Shown: in pieces, positions 8,914 through 18,219 of the stretch
Layout of the letters: the number at the start of each line of letters is the position of its first letter
How positions within the stretch are numbered: position 1 is the first letter of the stretch
Source: an uncultured Roseibium sp.
Lineage (GTDB): Bacteria > Pseudomonadota > Alphaproteobacteria > Rhizobiales > Stappiaceae
Assembly: GCF_947494555.1 (NCBI RefSeq)
Contig: NZ_CANLVF010000001.1
Coordinates: 1,674,001 to 1,738,000 of the forward strand
Length of the DNA: 64,000 nucleotides
Direction: 5' to 3'
Made by a program: the position numbers and the translations under genes
Notes under the pieces: generated by a model
Told to the model about the DNA's origin: nothing
Seen by the model: only the letters and a program-made list of their open reading frames with translations
The model's database searches: none

Positions 8914-9645
8914 TCAGACGTCAAATTCGTCGATGTCGCCGAAGGCTGCGCGCAATTTTTCAGACCATCCGTGGGAAAGCTTCTGGAAATAGGGATCGTC
9001 CTGCTCGATACGAACCTGCCGGTCGGTTGAAAACGTGTCCGTGTTGTAGAGCAACATGTCGATTGGCATACCGACCGAAAGGTTTGAACGGATCGTGGAA
9101 TCAAAGGACAGCAGAACCAATTTCGCGGCTTCACCAAGACGCATATCCGCCCGCGTGACGCGGTCGAGAATAGGCTTGCCGTATTTGTGCTCACCAATCT
9201 GCAGGAAGGGCGTGTCCTCGCCGACTTCAATAAAGTTTCCGGCAGCATACACCTGGAACATTCTCGGCGCTTCGCCTTCGATCTGACCACCGAGAATGAA
9301 CGTTACGAAAAAATTCTCTGCGCTTGTCGCAAGCGCTTCGCCATCGATGGATTCCACCTCTCTGACCGCACTGCCGACAAGCCGGGCAACCTGAAACATG
9401 GTCTTTGCGGTCATCAGTGTCGCCCGGTCATTGTCCGCTGAGGTGATGTGTTCGCTCAGAAGCGAAATCACGGCCTGGGTAACTGCGAGATTGCCGGCGG
9501 ACAGGAGTGTGATCACACGCTCGCCTGGCTCTTCCCAGACATGAAGTTTCTTGTATGTGGCAATGTTGTCGACACCGGCATTGGTGCGCGTGTCCGCAGC
9601 GAACACAAGGCCGCGATCCAGTTTCAAGCCGACACAATACGTCAT
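8914..9645 (-). CDS. Anbu proteasome-like peptidase
   Basis: Anbu is a bacterial relative of the proteasome beta subunit that assembles into open helical or ring-like particles. The 243-residue protein begins MTYCVGLKLDRGLVFAADTR. Removal of Met exposes Thr as the N-terminal nucleophile, Asp18 fits the triad Asp, and Lys32/Lys33 (ATYKKLHVW) fit the triad Lys. GPx-type beta-sandwich strands follow, with LLSFDSTIRSNLSVGMPIDM near the C-terminal third. It is the last gene of a four-gene operon with ATP-grasp, alpha-E and transglutaminase-like genes, the known genomic setting of Anbu. The physiological substrate is unknown for the family. Confidence 0.9.
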   Translation of the reverse strand: MTYCVGLKLDRGLVFAADTRTNAGVDNIATYKKLHVWEEPGERVITLLSAGNLAVTQAVISLLSEHITSADNDRATLMTAKTMFQVARLVGSAVREVESIDGEALATSAENFFVTFILGGQIEGEAPRMFQVYAAGNFIEVGEDTPFLQIGEHKYGKPILDRVTRADMRLGEAAKLVLLSFDSTIRSNLSVGMPIDMLLYNTDTFSTDRQVRIEQDDPYFQKLSHGWSEKLRAAFGDIDEFDV

Positions 9646-9719
9646 CCCTGAGCCCCTCAGACGTTTCCCTGTGAACTGTTAGCACAGCGCAGCAGGAATG
9701 AATGCCTGAAAATCGACTT

Positions 9720-10538
9720 TTACTGCTGCTGTTGAAAAACTGCCTGGGTCACGTCGACTTCGACCAGCAGATTTTCTTCCAGACCCCCGAACCTGATGCC
9801 GCGGATCGGGGCAGCGGACCGGGAGTCCAGTCCTGCGGTCAGTCGAATGTATCGATCTGTTGGGCAAACAGCGTTTGAAACGTCGAACCCGGTCCACCCG
9901 AGACCTTCGATGAGAACTTCGGCCCACGCATGGTGCGCTTCAGATGCCTGCTCTTCTTCCAGAAGCAGATACCCGGAGACGTAACGGGCGGGAACGCCGA
10001 GAGATCTGGCAGCTGCTATGAAAATGTGCGCGTGGTCCTGACAGACACCTTCGCCAGCCGCCAGTGCGGCCGAGGCGGGGGCGTGCGTTTCAGTGACGCC
10101 GATCTTGTAGTCGACCTTATCCCTGATCGCATGCATCAGCGCGTGAAATCCCGAGATACGATCTTCGGTTTCTGCATGCGCGGCGAGCCTGCGGATCGCC
10201 TGGTTGGATTGGGTGAGCGGCGTCACGCGCGTATAGATTCGCGGCGGCACGATCACATCCGTCTCGTGCCCCAGAATACCATTCGTATCCCGCGTCTCAA
10301 CGATGCCGGTTGCAACAATTTCAACATCTTCCACGGGTTCGCCGCGCGAAACCATATGAACCCGGTTGCCGAATGCATCCTTGTAGGTCGTGGCTCTCGA
10401 AATGCCCGGTGCGTCGATAGACCATTCCAGAACCTTCTGAGCCGGTCCGTTTTCAGGCGTCAGGCGCAATTGCTGCATCGCGTTTGCCAGCGGTGCGTCA
10501 TAGCGATAACGGGTGGTGTGTCGGACTGTCAGTTGCAT
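9720..10538 (-). CDS. Transglutaminase-like cysteine peptidase-fold protein of the Anbu operon
   Basis: The 272-residue protein has a bacterial N-terminal beta domain (MQLTVRHTTRYRYDAPL) typical of this subfamily. A transglutaminase-like core follows with Cys166 (GEGVCQDHAH), His203 (EAHHAWAEV) and Asp219 (TGFDVSNAV) as catalytic triad. Family members are thought to act as peptidases or to cleave amide links. In this operon it is expected to work with the ATP-grasp ligase and Anbu in making or breaking a small peptide or peptide tag. It is 27 bases after alpha-E and 74 before Anbu. Confidence 0.88.
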   Translation of the reverse strand: MQLTVRHTTRYRYDAPLANAMQQLRLTPENGPAQKVLEWSIDAPGISRATTYKDAFGNRVHMVSRGEPVEDVEIVATGIVETRDTNGILGHETDVIVPPRIYTRVTPLTQSNQAIRRLAAHAETEDRISGFHALMHAIRDKVDYKIGVTETHAPASAALAAGEGVCQDHAHIFIAAARSLGVPARYVSGYLLLEEEQASEAHHAWAEVLIEGLGWTGFDVSNAVCPTDRYIRLTAGLDSRSAAPIRGIRFGGLEENLLVEVDVTQAVFQQQQ

Positions 10539-10565
10539 GCGGCACCTGGAAGAAGAGTGTGTCGG

Positions 10566-11516
10566 TCAGGAAAAATTGTAGTCTTTGGAAAGCTCGAACG
10601 CGAATTGATTGTTCCTGCCGATAAAGTCGGTGAGATAGTCGTGCAGGCCGTCCTGATAGATTTCCCGCATCTGTTTTTCAGACAAACTGAGGGCGATTTC
10701 CTTGGCCAGATCGAGGCTGGGTTCTTGCGCGCTGTAGAACTGCGCGAGGTCTTCTGCGGTATCCGCAATCCAATTGTAGCAATGGGCCAGGGAACGCGGC
10801 ATCTCTTTGCGTAATATGAGGAACTCGGCAATGTTGAAGGCCCGCAGCCGTGCATTCGGATAGGCAAACCTGTAGCTTCTGCGTCCAGAGAGAGCTCTGA
10901 GAATTGCAGACCACTGGTACTTTTCCATGGACCCGTCATCGACGATGTCACTGTCCGGCAACAGAGACCAGTACTGTGTGTTCAGGATCCGGGCGGTGTT
11001 GTCGGCGCGTTCGACAAAGTTACCCATTTGAGAGAAGAAATAGCCGTCATTGCGCAGAACGGTGTTGAGCAATGCGCCGCGGAACAGATGGGCCCGCTGG
11101 TTCACCCAGGCCAGAAAATCGGGCAATCTTTCCTGCGTGATCGTTTGCGGATTGACCTCGTTAAATTCGATCCAGGTCGTGTTGATCGCTTCCCACAGCT
11201 CAGCGGTTATTCCAGTGCGGACCGCGCGCGCGTTGTTGCGCGCCAGTTCCAGGCTATTGCGAACGCTGACCGGGTTTTCCTTCGAAAACAGCAGGAAAAC
11301 GGCGACGTTGCGGATATTCACCTCGTCGTACTTTTCCTTGAACTCAGGCTCGCAGCCTGAGCAGGCCAGCGCGAATGCCCAATGCGTGCCGTGTTCCTGG
11401 CCGCGATGAGACATGATGGCCCCGCGATAGGCAACTTCCAGCAGACGAGCCACATTTTGGGCCCGCTCATGATAGCGGGACATCCAAAACAGCGAAGAAG
11501 CGGTTCTTCCAAGCAT
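10566..11516 (-). CDS. Alpha-E (DUF403) protein of the Anbu operon
   Basis: This 316-residue, almost wholly alpha-helical protein begins MLGRTASSLFWMSRYHERAQNVARLLEV, the standard start of the alpha-E family with its conserved W-x3-R-x3-R-A pattern. Conserved charged residues recur in later helices (NFVERADNTARILN near the middle, then NCYNWIADTAEDL). Alpha-E proteins almost always accompany circularly permuted ATP-grasp ligases, but their role is not established. It lies six bases downstream of the ATP-grasp gene, so translation is probably coupled. Confidence 0.88.
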   Translation of the reverse strand: MLGRTASSLFWMSRYHERAQNVARLLEVAYRGAIMSHRGQEHGTHWAFALACSGCEPEFKEKYDEVNIRNVAVFLLFSKENPVSVRNSLELARNNARAVRTGITAELWEAINTTWIEFNEVNPQTITQERLPDFLAWVNQRAHLFRGALLNTVLRNDGYFFSQMGNFVERADNTARILNTQYWSLLPDSDIVDDGSMEKYQWSAILRALSGRRSYRFAYPNARLRAFNIAEFLILRKEMPRSLAHCYNWIADTAEDLAQFYSAQEPSLDLAKEIALSLSEKQMREIYQDGLHDYLTDFIGRNNQFAFELSKDYNFS

Positions 11517-11522
11517 TAAATG

Positions 11523-12947
11523 TCAGTCCTCAAGTACCCAGGTATCCTTGGTGCCACCGCCCTGGCTCGAATTGACGACCAGGGATCCTTTTTTAAGCGC
11601 AACGCGGGTCAGACCGCCGGGAGTGATTCTAACCTGGTCGCCAATCAGGACGAAGGGCCGCAGGTCGACATGCCTGGGCGCAACACCGGACGCGACATGC
11701 GTCGGGCAAGCTGACAGAGCAAGCGTCGGTTGAGCGATATAGTTGGAAGGTGTCGTCTCAAGCACCTTCCGGAATTCCGCAATCTCGCGCTTGGAAGCCG
11801 TCGGGCCGATCAGCATGCCGTATCCGCCGGATCCGTGTACTTCCTTGACCACGATGTCCGCCAAATTGTCGAGCACATAGGCGAGGTCGTCTGGGCGCGA
11901 GCAATTCCAGGTGGGAACATTGTTCAAGATAGGTTTTTGACCCGTGTAGAACTCAATGATGTCAGGGACATAGGCGTAGATTGCCTTGTCGTCGGCAATT
12001 CCGGTTCCAGGCGCGTTGCAGATCGTGACGTTGCCGGCCCTGTAGGCATCGAAGAGCCCCGGAACGCCGAGCATGCTGTCAGGATTGAAGGTGAGGGGGT
12101 CCAGGAATGCATCATCGATGCGCCGGTAGATGACATCCACCTGTTCCGGTTGGCGCGTTGTGCGCATGAACACCTTGCCCGCATCAACGAACAGGTCCCG
12201 TCCTTCGACCAGCTCCACGCCCATTGAATCCGCCAGGAACGCGTGTTCGAAATAGGCGGAATTGTAGATCCCGGGTGTCAGTACAACGATTGTCTGGGCG
12301 GATTTTGCCGGATCCGGGGCGACGCTTTCGAGCGTTCTGCGCAGGAGTTCGGGGTATTGTTCGACGGGCGCGACGGCATGCGTCTGAAAGAGTTCGGGAA
12401 ACAACCGCATCATGGTTTCACGGTTTTCCATCATGTAGGAAACGCCGCTTGGCGTGCGGGTATTGTCTTCCAGAACGTAGAACTCGTTTTCTGAGACCCG
12501 GACCAGATCGGTCCCGATGATATGGGCATAAACCTTGCGCGCAGGGGTAAATCCCGCCATTTCGGGAAGGAAAGCCTCGTTCTGAAGAACAAGGTCGGCG
12601 GGAACAATGCCTGCGCGGAGAATTTCCTGGCGATGATAAATATCGTGCATGAACGCATTCAGCGCGCGCACTCTCTGGTCGATGCCGGCTGAAAGCCTGC
12701 GCCATTCAGAAGCTGAGATAATGCGGGGAATGGGGTCGAACGGAATCAACCGTTCCGTCGCTTCCTCCGCCCCATACACAGCGAAGGTGATCCCGAGCCG
12801 GCGGAAGATCGTTTCAGCATCTCGGCTCTTTTTTGTCAGGAAATTAGCGGGTTTGTCTTCGAGCCAGGCTGCGAGCCTCGAGTAGGGCGATCTCGCGCCG
12901 CCAGCATCGTCGAGCATTTCGTTGAAGAAAGTCCGATCGTCCGCCAT
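11523..12947 (-). CDS. Circularly permuted ATP-grasp ligase (type 2) of the Anbu operon
   Basis: This first gene of the operon encodes 474 residues. FDPIPRIISASEWRRLSAGI and ALNAFMHDIYH are family signatures of the DUF404/DUF407 permuted ATP-grasp group. NEFYVLEDNTRTPSGVSYMMENR supplies metal-binding acidic residues, and VVKEVHGSGGYGMLIGP is the nucleotide-binding glycine loop. Such enzymes are predicted to form amide bonds by activating a carboxylate with ATP. With the downstream alpha-E, transglutaminase-like and Anbu genes it forms a proposed peptide synthesis and trimming system. About 320 bases upstream separate it from divergent pccB. Confidence 0.88.
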   Translation of the reverse strand: MADDRTFFNEMLDDAGGARSPYSRLAAWLEDKPANFLTKKSRDAETIFRRLGITFAVYGAEEATERLIPFDPIPRIISASEWRRLSAGIDQRVRALNAFMHDIYHRQEILRAGIVPADLVLQNEAFLPEMAGFTPARKVYAHIIGTDLVRVSENEFYVLEDNTRTPSGVSYMMENRETMMRLFPELFQTHAVAPVEQYPELLRRTLESVAPDPAKSAQTIVVLTPGIYNSAYFEHAFLADSMGVELVEGRDLFVDAGKVFMRTTRQPEQVDVIYRRIDDAFLDPLTFNPDSMLGVPGLFDAYRAGNVTICNAPGTGIADDKAIYAYVPDIIEFYTGQKPILNNVPTWNCSRPDDLAYVLDNLADIVVKEVHGSGGYGMLIGPTASKREIAEFRKVLETTPSNYIAQPTLALSACPTHVASGVAPRHVDLRPFVLIGDQVRITPGGLTRVALKKGSLVVNSSQGGGTKDTWVLED

Positions 12948-13270
12948 TGCCTCCCCTTCGGCTATTTTACTTGTTGGGCAATCATGACAAAATTCTGAAG
13001 TGTGTCAAAGAACAATATCGCGGCTTGCTTGCCTAGTATTTGAGCAGACCCGATAACCCGGTTGTGTGCGCATCGTGTTGCTCAGACCAGGGCCGGCACT
13101 TCGTGGCGTATGTCGTGGTTGGAACATTCAGCCAGGCGCTTTTGCGCCGGTTACGGCCAATTGGCATTGAAAAAAGCGCACCTTTGTTGTGGCGCTTAAG
13201 CCCATGTGCTGACTTTGCCTTGATCCCGGAACGTGTTACGGCCTCATGAACTGCGTAATTGGAGGATCCG
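12948..13270. other. Divergent promoter region between the Anbu operon and pccB
   Basis: The 323 bases hold the promoters of two divergent transcripts. The pccB ribosome-binding site GGAGG is at its right edge. I see no RNA gene or long inverted repeat. Confidence 0.4.
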
Positions 13271-14803
13271 ATGAAAGAAGTTCTGGCCGAATTGGAACAG
13301 CGCCGGGAAACGGCACGGCTCGGTGGTGGCCAACGTCGGATCGATTCGCAGCATGCCAAGGGCAAGCTGACTGCGCGTGAACGTATCGAAATCCTGCTCG
13401 ACGAGGGCTCTTTCGAAGAGTTCGATATGTTCAAACAGCACCGCTGCACCGATTTCGGAATGGAACAGCAACACATTCCCGGCGATGGCGTCGTGACCGG
13501 CTGGGGCACGGTCAATGGGCGTACGGTGTATGTGTTTTCAAAGGATTTTACGGTTTTTGGCGGATCGCTTTCTGAAGCGCACGCAGAAAAAATCACGAAA
13601 TTGCAGGACATGGCGCTGCAGAACCGCGCGCCGGTCATCGGTCTGTTCGATGCCGGCGGTGCGCGCATTCAGGAAGGCGTTGCAGCGCTCGGCGGCTATG
13701 GCGAAGTCTTTCAGAGAAACGTACTGGCTTCCGGCGTCATTCCTCAGATTTCGCTCATAATGGGGCCTTGCGCCGGGGGCGACGTCTACTCACCCGCGAT
13801 GACCGATTTCATCTTCATGGTGCGCGACACGTCCTACATGTTCGTGACGGGTCCCGACGTCGTCAAAACGGTTACGAACGAAACTGTAACTGCTGAAGAA
13901 TTGGGCGGCGCTTCGATCCACACCACAAAGTCTTCGATTGCCGACGGAGCGTTTGACAATGATGTCGAGGCCCTGCTGGAAATGCGACGGCTGATCGACT
14001 TCCTGCCGATGAACAATCGGGCGGAACTGCCAGAGTTGACCAACTACGACGACCCGGACAGGATCGACACGAGCCTCGATACGCTTGTTCCCGACAATCC
14101 GAACAAGCCCTACGACATGAGAGAGCTGGTTCTGAAGACCGTCGACGAGGGCGACTTCTTTGAAATTCAAAAGAACTTCGCAGGCAATATCATCACCGGT
14201 TTCGGCCGCATCGAGGGCCGTTCCGTCGGTATTATAGCAAATCAGCCCATGGTGCTTGCCGGCGTCCTTGATTCCGATGCGAGCCGAAAGGCGGCACGGT
14301 TCGTCCGCTTCTGCGATTGCTTCAGCATTCCGATCGTTACTTTCGTTGATGTTCCCGGCTTCCTTCCCGGAACGTCGCAGGAGTATGGCGGGCTCATCAA
14401 GCACGGTGCGAAACTCTTGTTTGCCTATGCTGAAGCGACCGTTCCCAAAATCACTGTGATCACACGGAAAGCCTATGGTGGCGCCTACGATGTGATGAGC
14501 TCAAAACACATTCGCGGTGATATCAATTATGCTTGGCCGAGCGCTGAAATCGCAGTGATGGGGGCAAAAGGAGCTGTCGAAATTCTCTATCGCTCCGAGT
14601 TGAGCGATCCAGACAAAATCGCCAAGCGGACAAAGGACTACGAGGATCGTTTTGCGAATCCCTTTGTCGCTGCGGAGCGCGGCTATATCGATGACGTAAT
14701 CCGCCCGCATTCTACTCGGCGGCGCGTGTCCAAGGCGTTGGCGCTGTTGCGGTCGAAGCAGGCAGAATTGCCGTGGAAAAAGCACGACAATATTCCGCTT
14801 TGA
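13271..14803 (+). CDS. pccB: Propionyl-CoA carboxylase beta subunit
   Basis: PccB is the carboxyltransferase half of propionyl-CoA carboxylase, which makes methylmalonyl-CoA from odd-chain fatty acids and branched amino acids. The 510-residue product shows the N-terminal crotonase-like half with [20 protein letters not shown] and [16 protein letters not shown]. The second half has [24 protein letters not shown] and [17 protein letters not shown], which bind biotin and acyl-CoA. ATG at 13271 follows GGAGG by six bases. The alpha subunit pccA is 1.3 kb downstream, after two small minus-strand genes. Confidence 0.93.
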   Translation: MKEVLAELEQRRETARLGGGQRRIDSQHAKGKLTARERIEILLDEGSFEEFDMFKQHRCTDFGMEQQHIPGDGVVTGWGTVNGRTVYVFSKDFTVFGGSLSEAHAEKITKLQDMALQNRAPVIGLFDAGGARIQEGVAALGGYGEVFQRNVLASGVIPQISLIMGPCAGGDVYSPAMTDFIFMVRDTSYMFVTGPDVVKTVTNETVTAEELGGASIHTTKSSIADGAFDNDVEALLEMRRLIDFLPMNNRAELPELTNYDDPDRIDTSLDTLVPDNPNKPYDMRELVLKTVDEGDFFEIQKNFAGNIITGFGRIEGRSVGIIANQPMVLAGVLDSDASRKAARFVRFCDCFSIPIVTFVDVPGFLPGTSQEYGGLIKHGAKLLFAYAEATVPKITVITRKAYGGAYDVMSSKHIRGDINYAWPSAEIAVMGAKGAVEILYRSELSDPDKIAKRTKDYEDRFANPFVAAERGYIDDVIRPHSTRRRVSKALALLRSKQAELPWKKHDNIPL

Positions 14804-14859
14804 GGCAATGACGCAGATGCATTTTGCGAGTGCGGGCTGGCCAAACCGGCCCGATTGCA

Positions 14860-15174
14860 TCAGTTCCAGCGATTGAATCCGCCACGCGGAAACAGCGGTT
14901 CCTTGCACTCGTAGGCTACTGGGCACTTGCGGTTGTCACGAGTCGGCCCGTACTGAACGAATAGCTCCTGATTCCAATCACAATAGCTACGGTTGGAAAC
15001 GAACATCGAATAGGTGTACTGACCCGTCGTGAAAACGACCGCGCCATGCTGCCTGACCATGTTCTGCGCCTGACTGCAGGACATCTGTCGCAGGTCCGGT
15101 CTGGCCTCCGCAGCGGTTGTCACCAAGACGCCTGTAAGCGTCAATGCGGCAAATGCGAGCCGGCAATTTTTCAT
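14860..15174 (-). CDS. Small secreted Cys-containing protein (unknown)
   Basis: The 104-residue product has a signal peptide (MKNCRLAFAALTLTGVLVTTAAEA) and a mature part of about 80 residues. The mature part has four Cys (MSCSQAQ, SYCDW, RKCPVAYECKEP) and the phrase VRQHGAVVFTTGQYTYSMFV, which looks like a conserved alphaproteobacterial periplasmic protein pattern. Two disulfides are plausible. I do not know its function. It interrupts the space between pccB and pccA on the opposite strand. Confidence 0.72.
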   Translation of the reverse strand: MKNCRLAFAALTLTGVLVTTAAEARPDLRQMSCSQAQNMVRQHGAVVFTTGQYTYSMFVSNRSYCDWNQELFVQYGPTRDNRKCPVAYECKEPLFPRGGFNRWN

Positions 15175-15259
15175 ATCTGCCTCCGTCGGTATCTGACTGC
15201 AACAAAAAACAAGTCAATCCTTGAACCGGTTTCAAATTGACCTTGAGATAAACCTGAAT

Positions 15260-15276
15260 GCGCCCTGGCAGGGCGC
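15260..15276. terminator. GC hairpin between two small minus-strand genes
   Basis: GCGCCC, a five-base loop TGGCA and GGGCGC form a perfect six-pair stem. It lies between the end of the gene at 15435 and the start of the gene at 15174 on the minus strand. There is no good T-run on either side, so it may be a weak terminator or a processing hairpin. Confidence 0.35.
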
Positions 15277-15434
15277 TTCACACCTTCGAGTGTGCGTCAA
15301 GGATTGCGTGTGCAGTGTGATCGTCACCACATAAAATGCCATTTAAAGGACTGGTGCACCAGCGTTAGCCGGTGGAAAAGCCGGAGGGACTTTTCTTCAT
15401 GCGCCTCTTGGCACTGCCGGAACTTGATCAGATC

Positions 15435-15908
15435 TCAGGAGCGGGCTTTCTGTTTCTGCCAATCCGTTGGGCAAACAGCGCCCGGTATGACATTTGCCGC
15501 ACCTTTGAGGGAAAACCCTGCATAGCTGTTGTCGTGGTACTTGACCGCCATGGTATTAGCTGAACGCAGCTTGTGCCAAACATAGCCGAAACTGTCGGAG
15601 CATGTCGCGCAACCGCTGCCGACAAGCCCATGCTCATTGACGGGCAACTCCAGAATATCCGCATCCAGGATGAGCTTTATCCGGCTTCCGGCGGGCGGCA
15701 ATTTGCCCTGGATCTCGACATGCAACATGGTGCCGTTCACAGACCGTTTGGGATGACACCAGATGACGAAATTCGAGCCGACATTGTTGGTCGTCCAATA
15801 ACGCGTAAAACCGTCTGCTTGACCGCTGTTCCATTTGCCGATGGTTTCACCAAGGGCTGTGCCACAAAACGAGCACAACAAGACGGCAACGGCGAAAAGG
15901 TGTTTCAT
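15435..15908 (-). CDS. Secreted protein of unknown function
   Basis: The 157-residue protein has a signal peptide (MKHLFAVAVLLCSFCGTALG) and a Cys-containing mature part. It includes FVIWCHPKRS, VGSGCATCSDSFGYV and VCPTDWQKQK, and the pattern suggests a small beta-rich periplasmic domain with disulfides. I do not recognise a family. It faces away from pccA with about 210 bases between them. Confidence 0.65.
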   Translation of the reverse strand: MKHLFAVAVLLCSFCGTALGETIGKWNSGQADGFTRYWTTNNVGSNFVIWCHPKRSVNGTMLHVEIQGKLPPAGSRIKLILDADILELPVNEHGLVGSGCATCSDSFGYVWHKLRSANTMAVKYHDNSYAGFSLKGAANVIPGAVCPTDWQKQKARS

Positions 15909-16119
15909 GTCAACTCCCGGATATCCGTCAAATTATCAGGGAGACGCGTTAATTTAGCGTAATGGTTGCGCTTTGTTTCGAGGATAATGCTTTAACCCTG
16001 AACACGATGCGGGAGACCGGTCCGCAACACCGCCAAAACACCTCTCGCCCTTTGGCTAAGTTGCACGGTCACGGACTGCGGCCTACAAACGGGGAAACAA
16101 GCCAGCCGGGTGGAATTAG

Positions 16120-18132
16120 ATGTTCTCAAAAATTCTTGTTGCCAACAGGGGCGAGATTGCGTGCAGGGTGATGAAAACCGCGCGCCGCATGGGGATCAAA
16201 ACCGTAGCGGTCTATTCAGACGCGGATCGGGATGCGCTCCATGTGGAAATGGCCGACGAGGCCGTGCATATCGGACCTGCCGCTGCCGCCGAGAGTTACC
16301 TGATTGCAGAGAAAATCATCGACGCCTGTAAACAGACCGGCGCGGAAGCGGTGCACCCCGGTTACGGATTTTTGTCGGAGCGTGCCAGTTTTCCCGAGGC
16401 CCTGAAGAAAGAGGGCATTGTCTGGATCGGGCCAAACTCTCGGGCGATCGAGGCGATGGGCGACAAGATCGAATCGAAGAAATTCGCCAATGATGCCAAT
16501 GTCAGCACCGTGCCCGGTTATCTCGGTGTCATAGAGACACCGGACCAGGCCGTGGAGATTGCCGGAGACATCGGTTATCCGGTCATGATCAAGGCGTCGG
16601 CCGGCGGCGGCGGAAAGGGCATGCGCATTGCCTGGAATGCCGAGGAGGTGAGGGACGGCTATGACCGCTCAAAATCCGAAGCTGCCTCATCCTTTGGCGA
16701 CGATCGGGTATTCGTCGAAAAATTCATTGAAAACCCGCGCCATATCGAGATCCAGGTGCTTGGCGACAAACACGGAAACGCGATCTACCTGGGTGAACGT
16801 GAATGCTCGATCCAGCGCCGGAACCAGAAGGTCATCGAAGAAGCGCCTTCGCCGCTTCTCGACGAGGAAACACGGCGCAAGATGGGCGAACAGGCAGTCG
16901 CACTGGCAAAGGCCGTTGACTATGACAGCGCCGGGACCGTTGAGTTTGTTGCCGGACAGGACAAGAGCTTCTTTTTCCTGGAGATGAATACGCGCCTGCA
17001 GGTGGAGCATCCGGTGACAGAACTGATCACCGGCGTCGATCTTGTCGAACAGATGATCCGCGTAGCAGCTGGCGAAGAGCTTTCGATTGGACAAGACGAT
17101 GTCAAGCTGAACGGCTGGTCGGTCGAAAGCCGGATTTATGCAGAAGATCCTTATCGCAATTTCCTGCCGTCAATCGGCCGTCTTGTCCGTTATCAGCCGC
17201 CAGAGGAAATTACCGGCGATGAAGTGACAGTCCGCAACGACACCGGGGTCGTGGAAGGGTCCGAGATTTCGATGTTCTACGACCCGATGATCGCCAAATT
17301 AATCACGCACGCCCCAACGCGGGACCAAGCGATCGACGCCATGAGCACTGCGCTCGATGCGTTTTACGTCGACGGCATCCAGCACAACGTGCCGTTTCTC
17401 ACGGCTTTGATGAACCATCCGCGCTGGCGGTCGGGCGCACTGGCGACAAGTTTCATTCAGGACGAATATCCTGAAGGTTTCTCGCCGGCGGTGCCCGATG
17501 ACAATGCCTATTCCGTGCTCGCCGCGGTTGCCTTGTCGATGGGGGCGCTGCAACGCGAACGCCTCGATCATCTGCCGGGGAGGCTGAGGCCGCATTCGGG
17601 CGCGATGCGGGAGAACTGGGTCGTCAAACTGGACAAGACATACGTGCCGATCCGCATAGCGGCGGGTTATCCCGGTACTCCGGTTGAACTCGACATAGCC
17701 ATTGGTGACGGACCGATATTGAACGTGGAATCGGACTGGAACCCGGGCGATGTGCTGTGGTCGGGCAAGGTCGGCAACGTGGACGCAACGGTTCAGATCC
17801 GGCCGACAACGGGCGGCTACCGCCTCGATTGGCAGGGCTACTCCGTCATCGCAAGCGTCATGACGCCGCGCATTGCCGAGCTCGACCAGCTCATGCCGGA
17901 AAAAGTGCCGCCGGATACGTCCAAGATGCTCTTGTGTCCGATGCCCGGGCTCGTGGTTTCCATTGCGGTTGGCGAAGGACAGGAAGTCAAGGCAGGCGAA
18001 CAGCTTGCAGTGGTGGAAGCCATGAAGATGGAAAATGTGCTTCGGGCGGAGCGGGATTGTGTTGTCACTGCAATCAAAGCAGCGCCGGGAGACAGTCTCG
18101 CCGTCGACGCCGTCATCATGGAGTTTTCCTGA
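16120..18132 (+). CDS. pccA: Propionyl-CoA carboxylase alpha subunit (biotin carboxylase/BCCP)
   Basis: PccA carboxylates biotin with ATP and bicarbonate and carries it on a swinging arm to PccB. The 670-residue protein begins FSKILVANRGEIACRV. It has the ATP-grasp core with KASAGGGGKGMRIAW and RDCSIQRR-like ERECSIQRRNQKVIEEAPSP, and FFLEMNTRLQVEHPVTE. The biotin carboxylase spans roughly residues 1-450, a BT linker domain follows, and the C-terminal biotinyl domain carries VVEAMKMENVL with biotinylated Lys636. ATG at 16120 is right at the conserved N-terminus. A hairpin just downstream (18173-18196) probably ends the transcript. Confidence 0.93.
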   Translation: MFSKILVANRGEIACRVMKTARRMGIKTVAVYSDADRDALHVEMADEAVHIGPAAAAESYLIAEKIIDACKQTGAEAVHPGYGFLSERASFPEALKKEGIVWIGPNSRAIEAMGDKIESKKFANDANVSTVPGYLGVIETPDQAVEIAGDIGYPVMIKASAGGGGKGMRIAWNAEEVRDGYDRSKSEAASSFGDDRVFVEKFIENPRHIEIQVLGDKHGNAIYLGERECSIQRRNQKVIEEAPSPLLDEETRRKMGEQAVALAKAVDYDSAGTVEFVAGQDKSFFFLEMNTRLQVEHPVTELITGVDLVEQMIRVAAGEELSIGQDDVKLNGWSVESRIYAEDPYRNFLPSIGRLVRYQPPEEITGDEVTVRNDTGVVEGSEISMFYDPMIAKLITHAPTRDQAIDAMSTALDAFYVDGIQHNVPFLTALMNHPRWRSGALATSFIQDEYPEGFSPAVPDDNAYSVLAAVALSMGALQRERLDHLPGRLRPHSGAMRENWVVKLDKTYVPIRIAAGYPGTPVELDIAIGDGPILNVESDWNPGDVLWSGKVGNVDATVQIRPTTGGYRLDWQGYSVIASVMTPRIAELDQLMPEKVPPDTSKMLLCPMPGLVVSIAVGEGQEVKAGEQLAVVEAMKMENVLRAERDCVVTAIKAAPGDSLAVDAVIMEFS

Positions 18133-18172
18133 TCCCCGATTGACTTGGCGTTCGTTCCAAATCTAATGAAGC

Positions 18173-18201
18173 GGCCCGGAAGATGCCTTTCGGGCCACTT
18201 T
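18173..18201 (+). terminator. Hairpin after pccA
   Basis: GGCCCGGAAG and CTTTCGGGCC pair (one G-T) around the loop ATGC, followed by ACTTT. The stem is strong but the T-tail is short. It lies 41 bases after the pccA stop and before the HAD gene start at 18220. Confidence 0.55.
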
Positions 18202-18219
18202 AATGATTCCCTGGACCCT

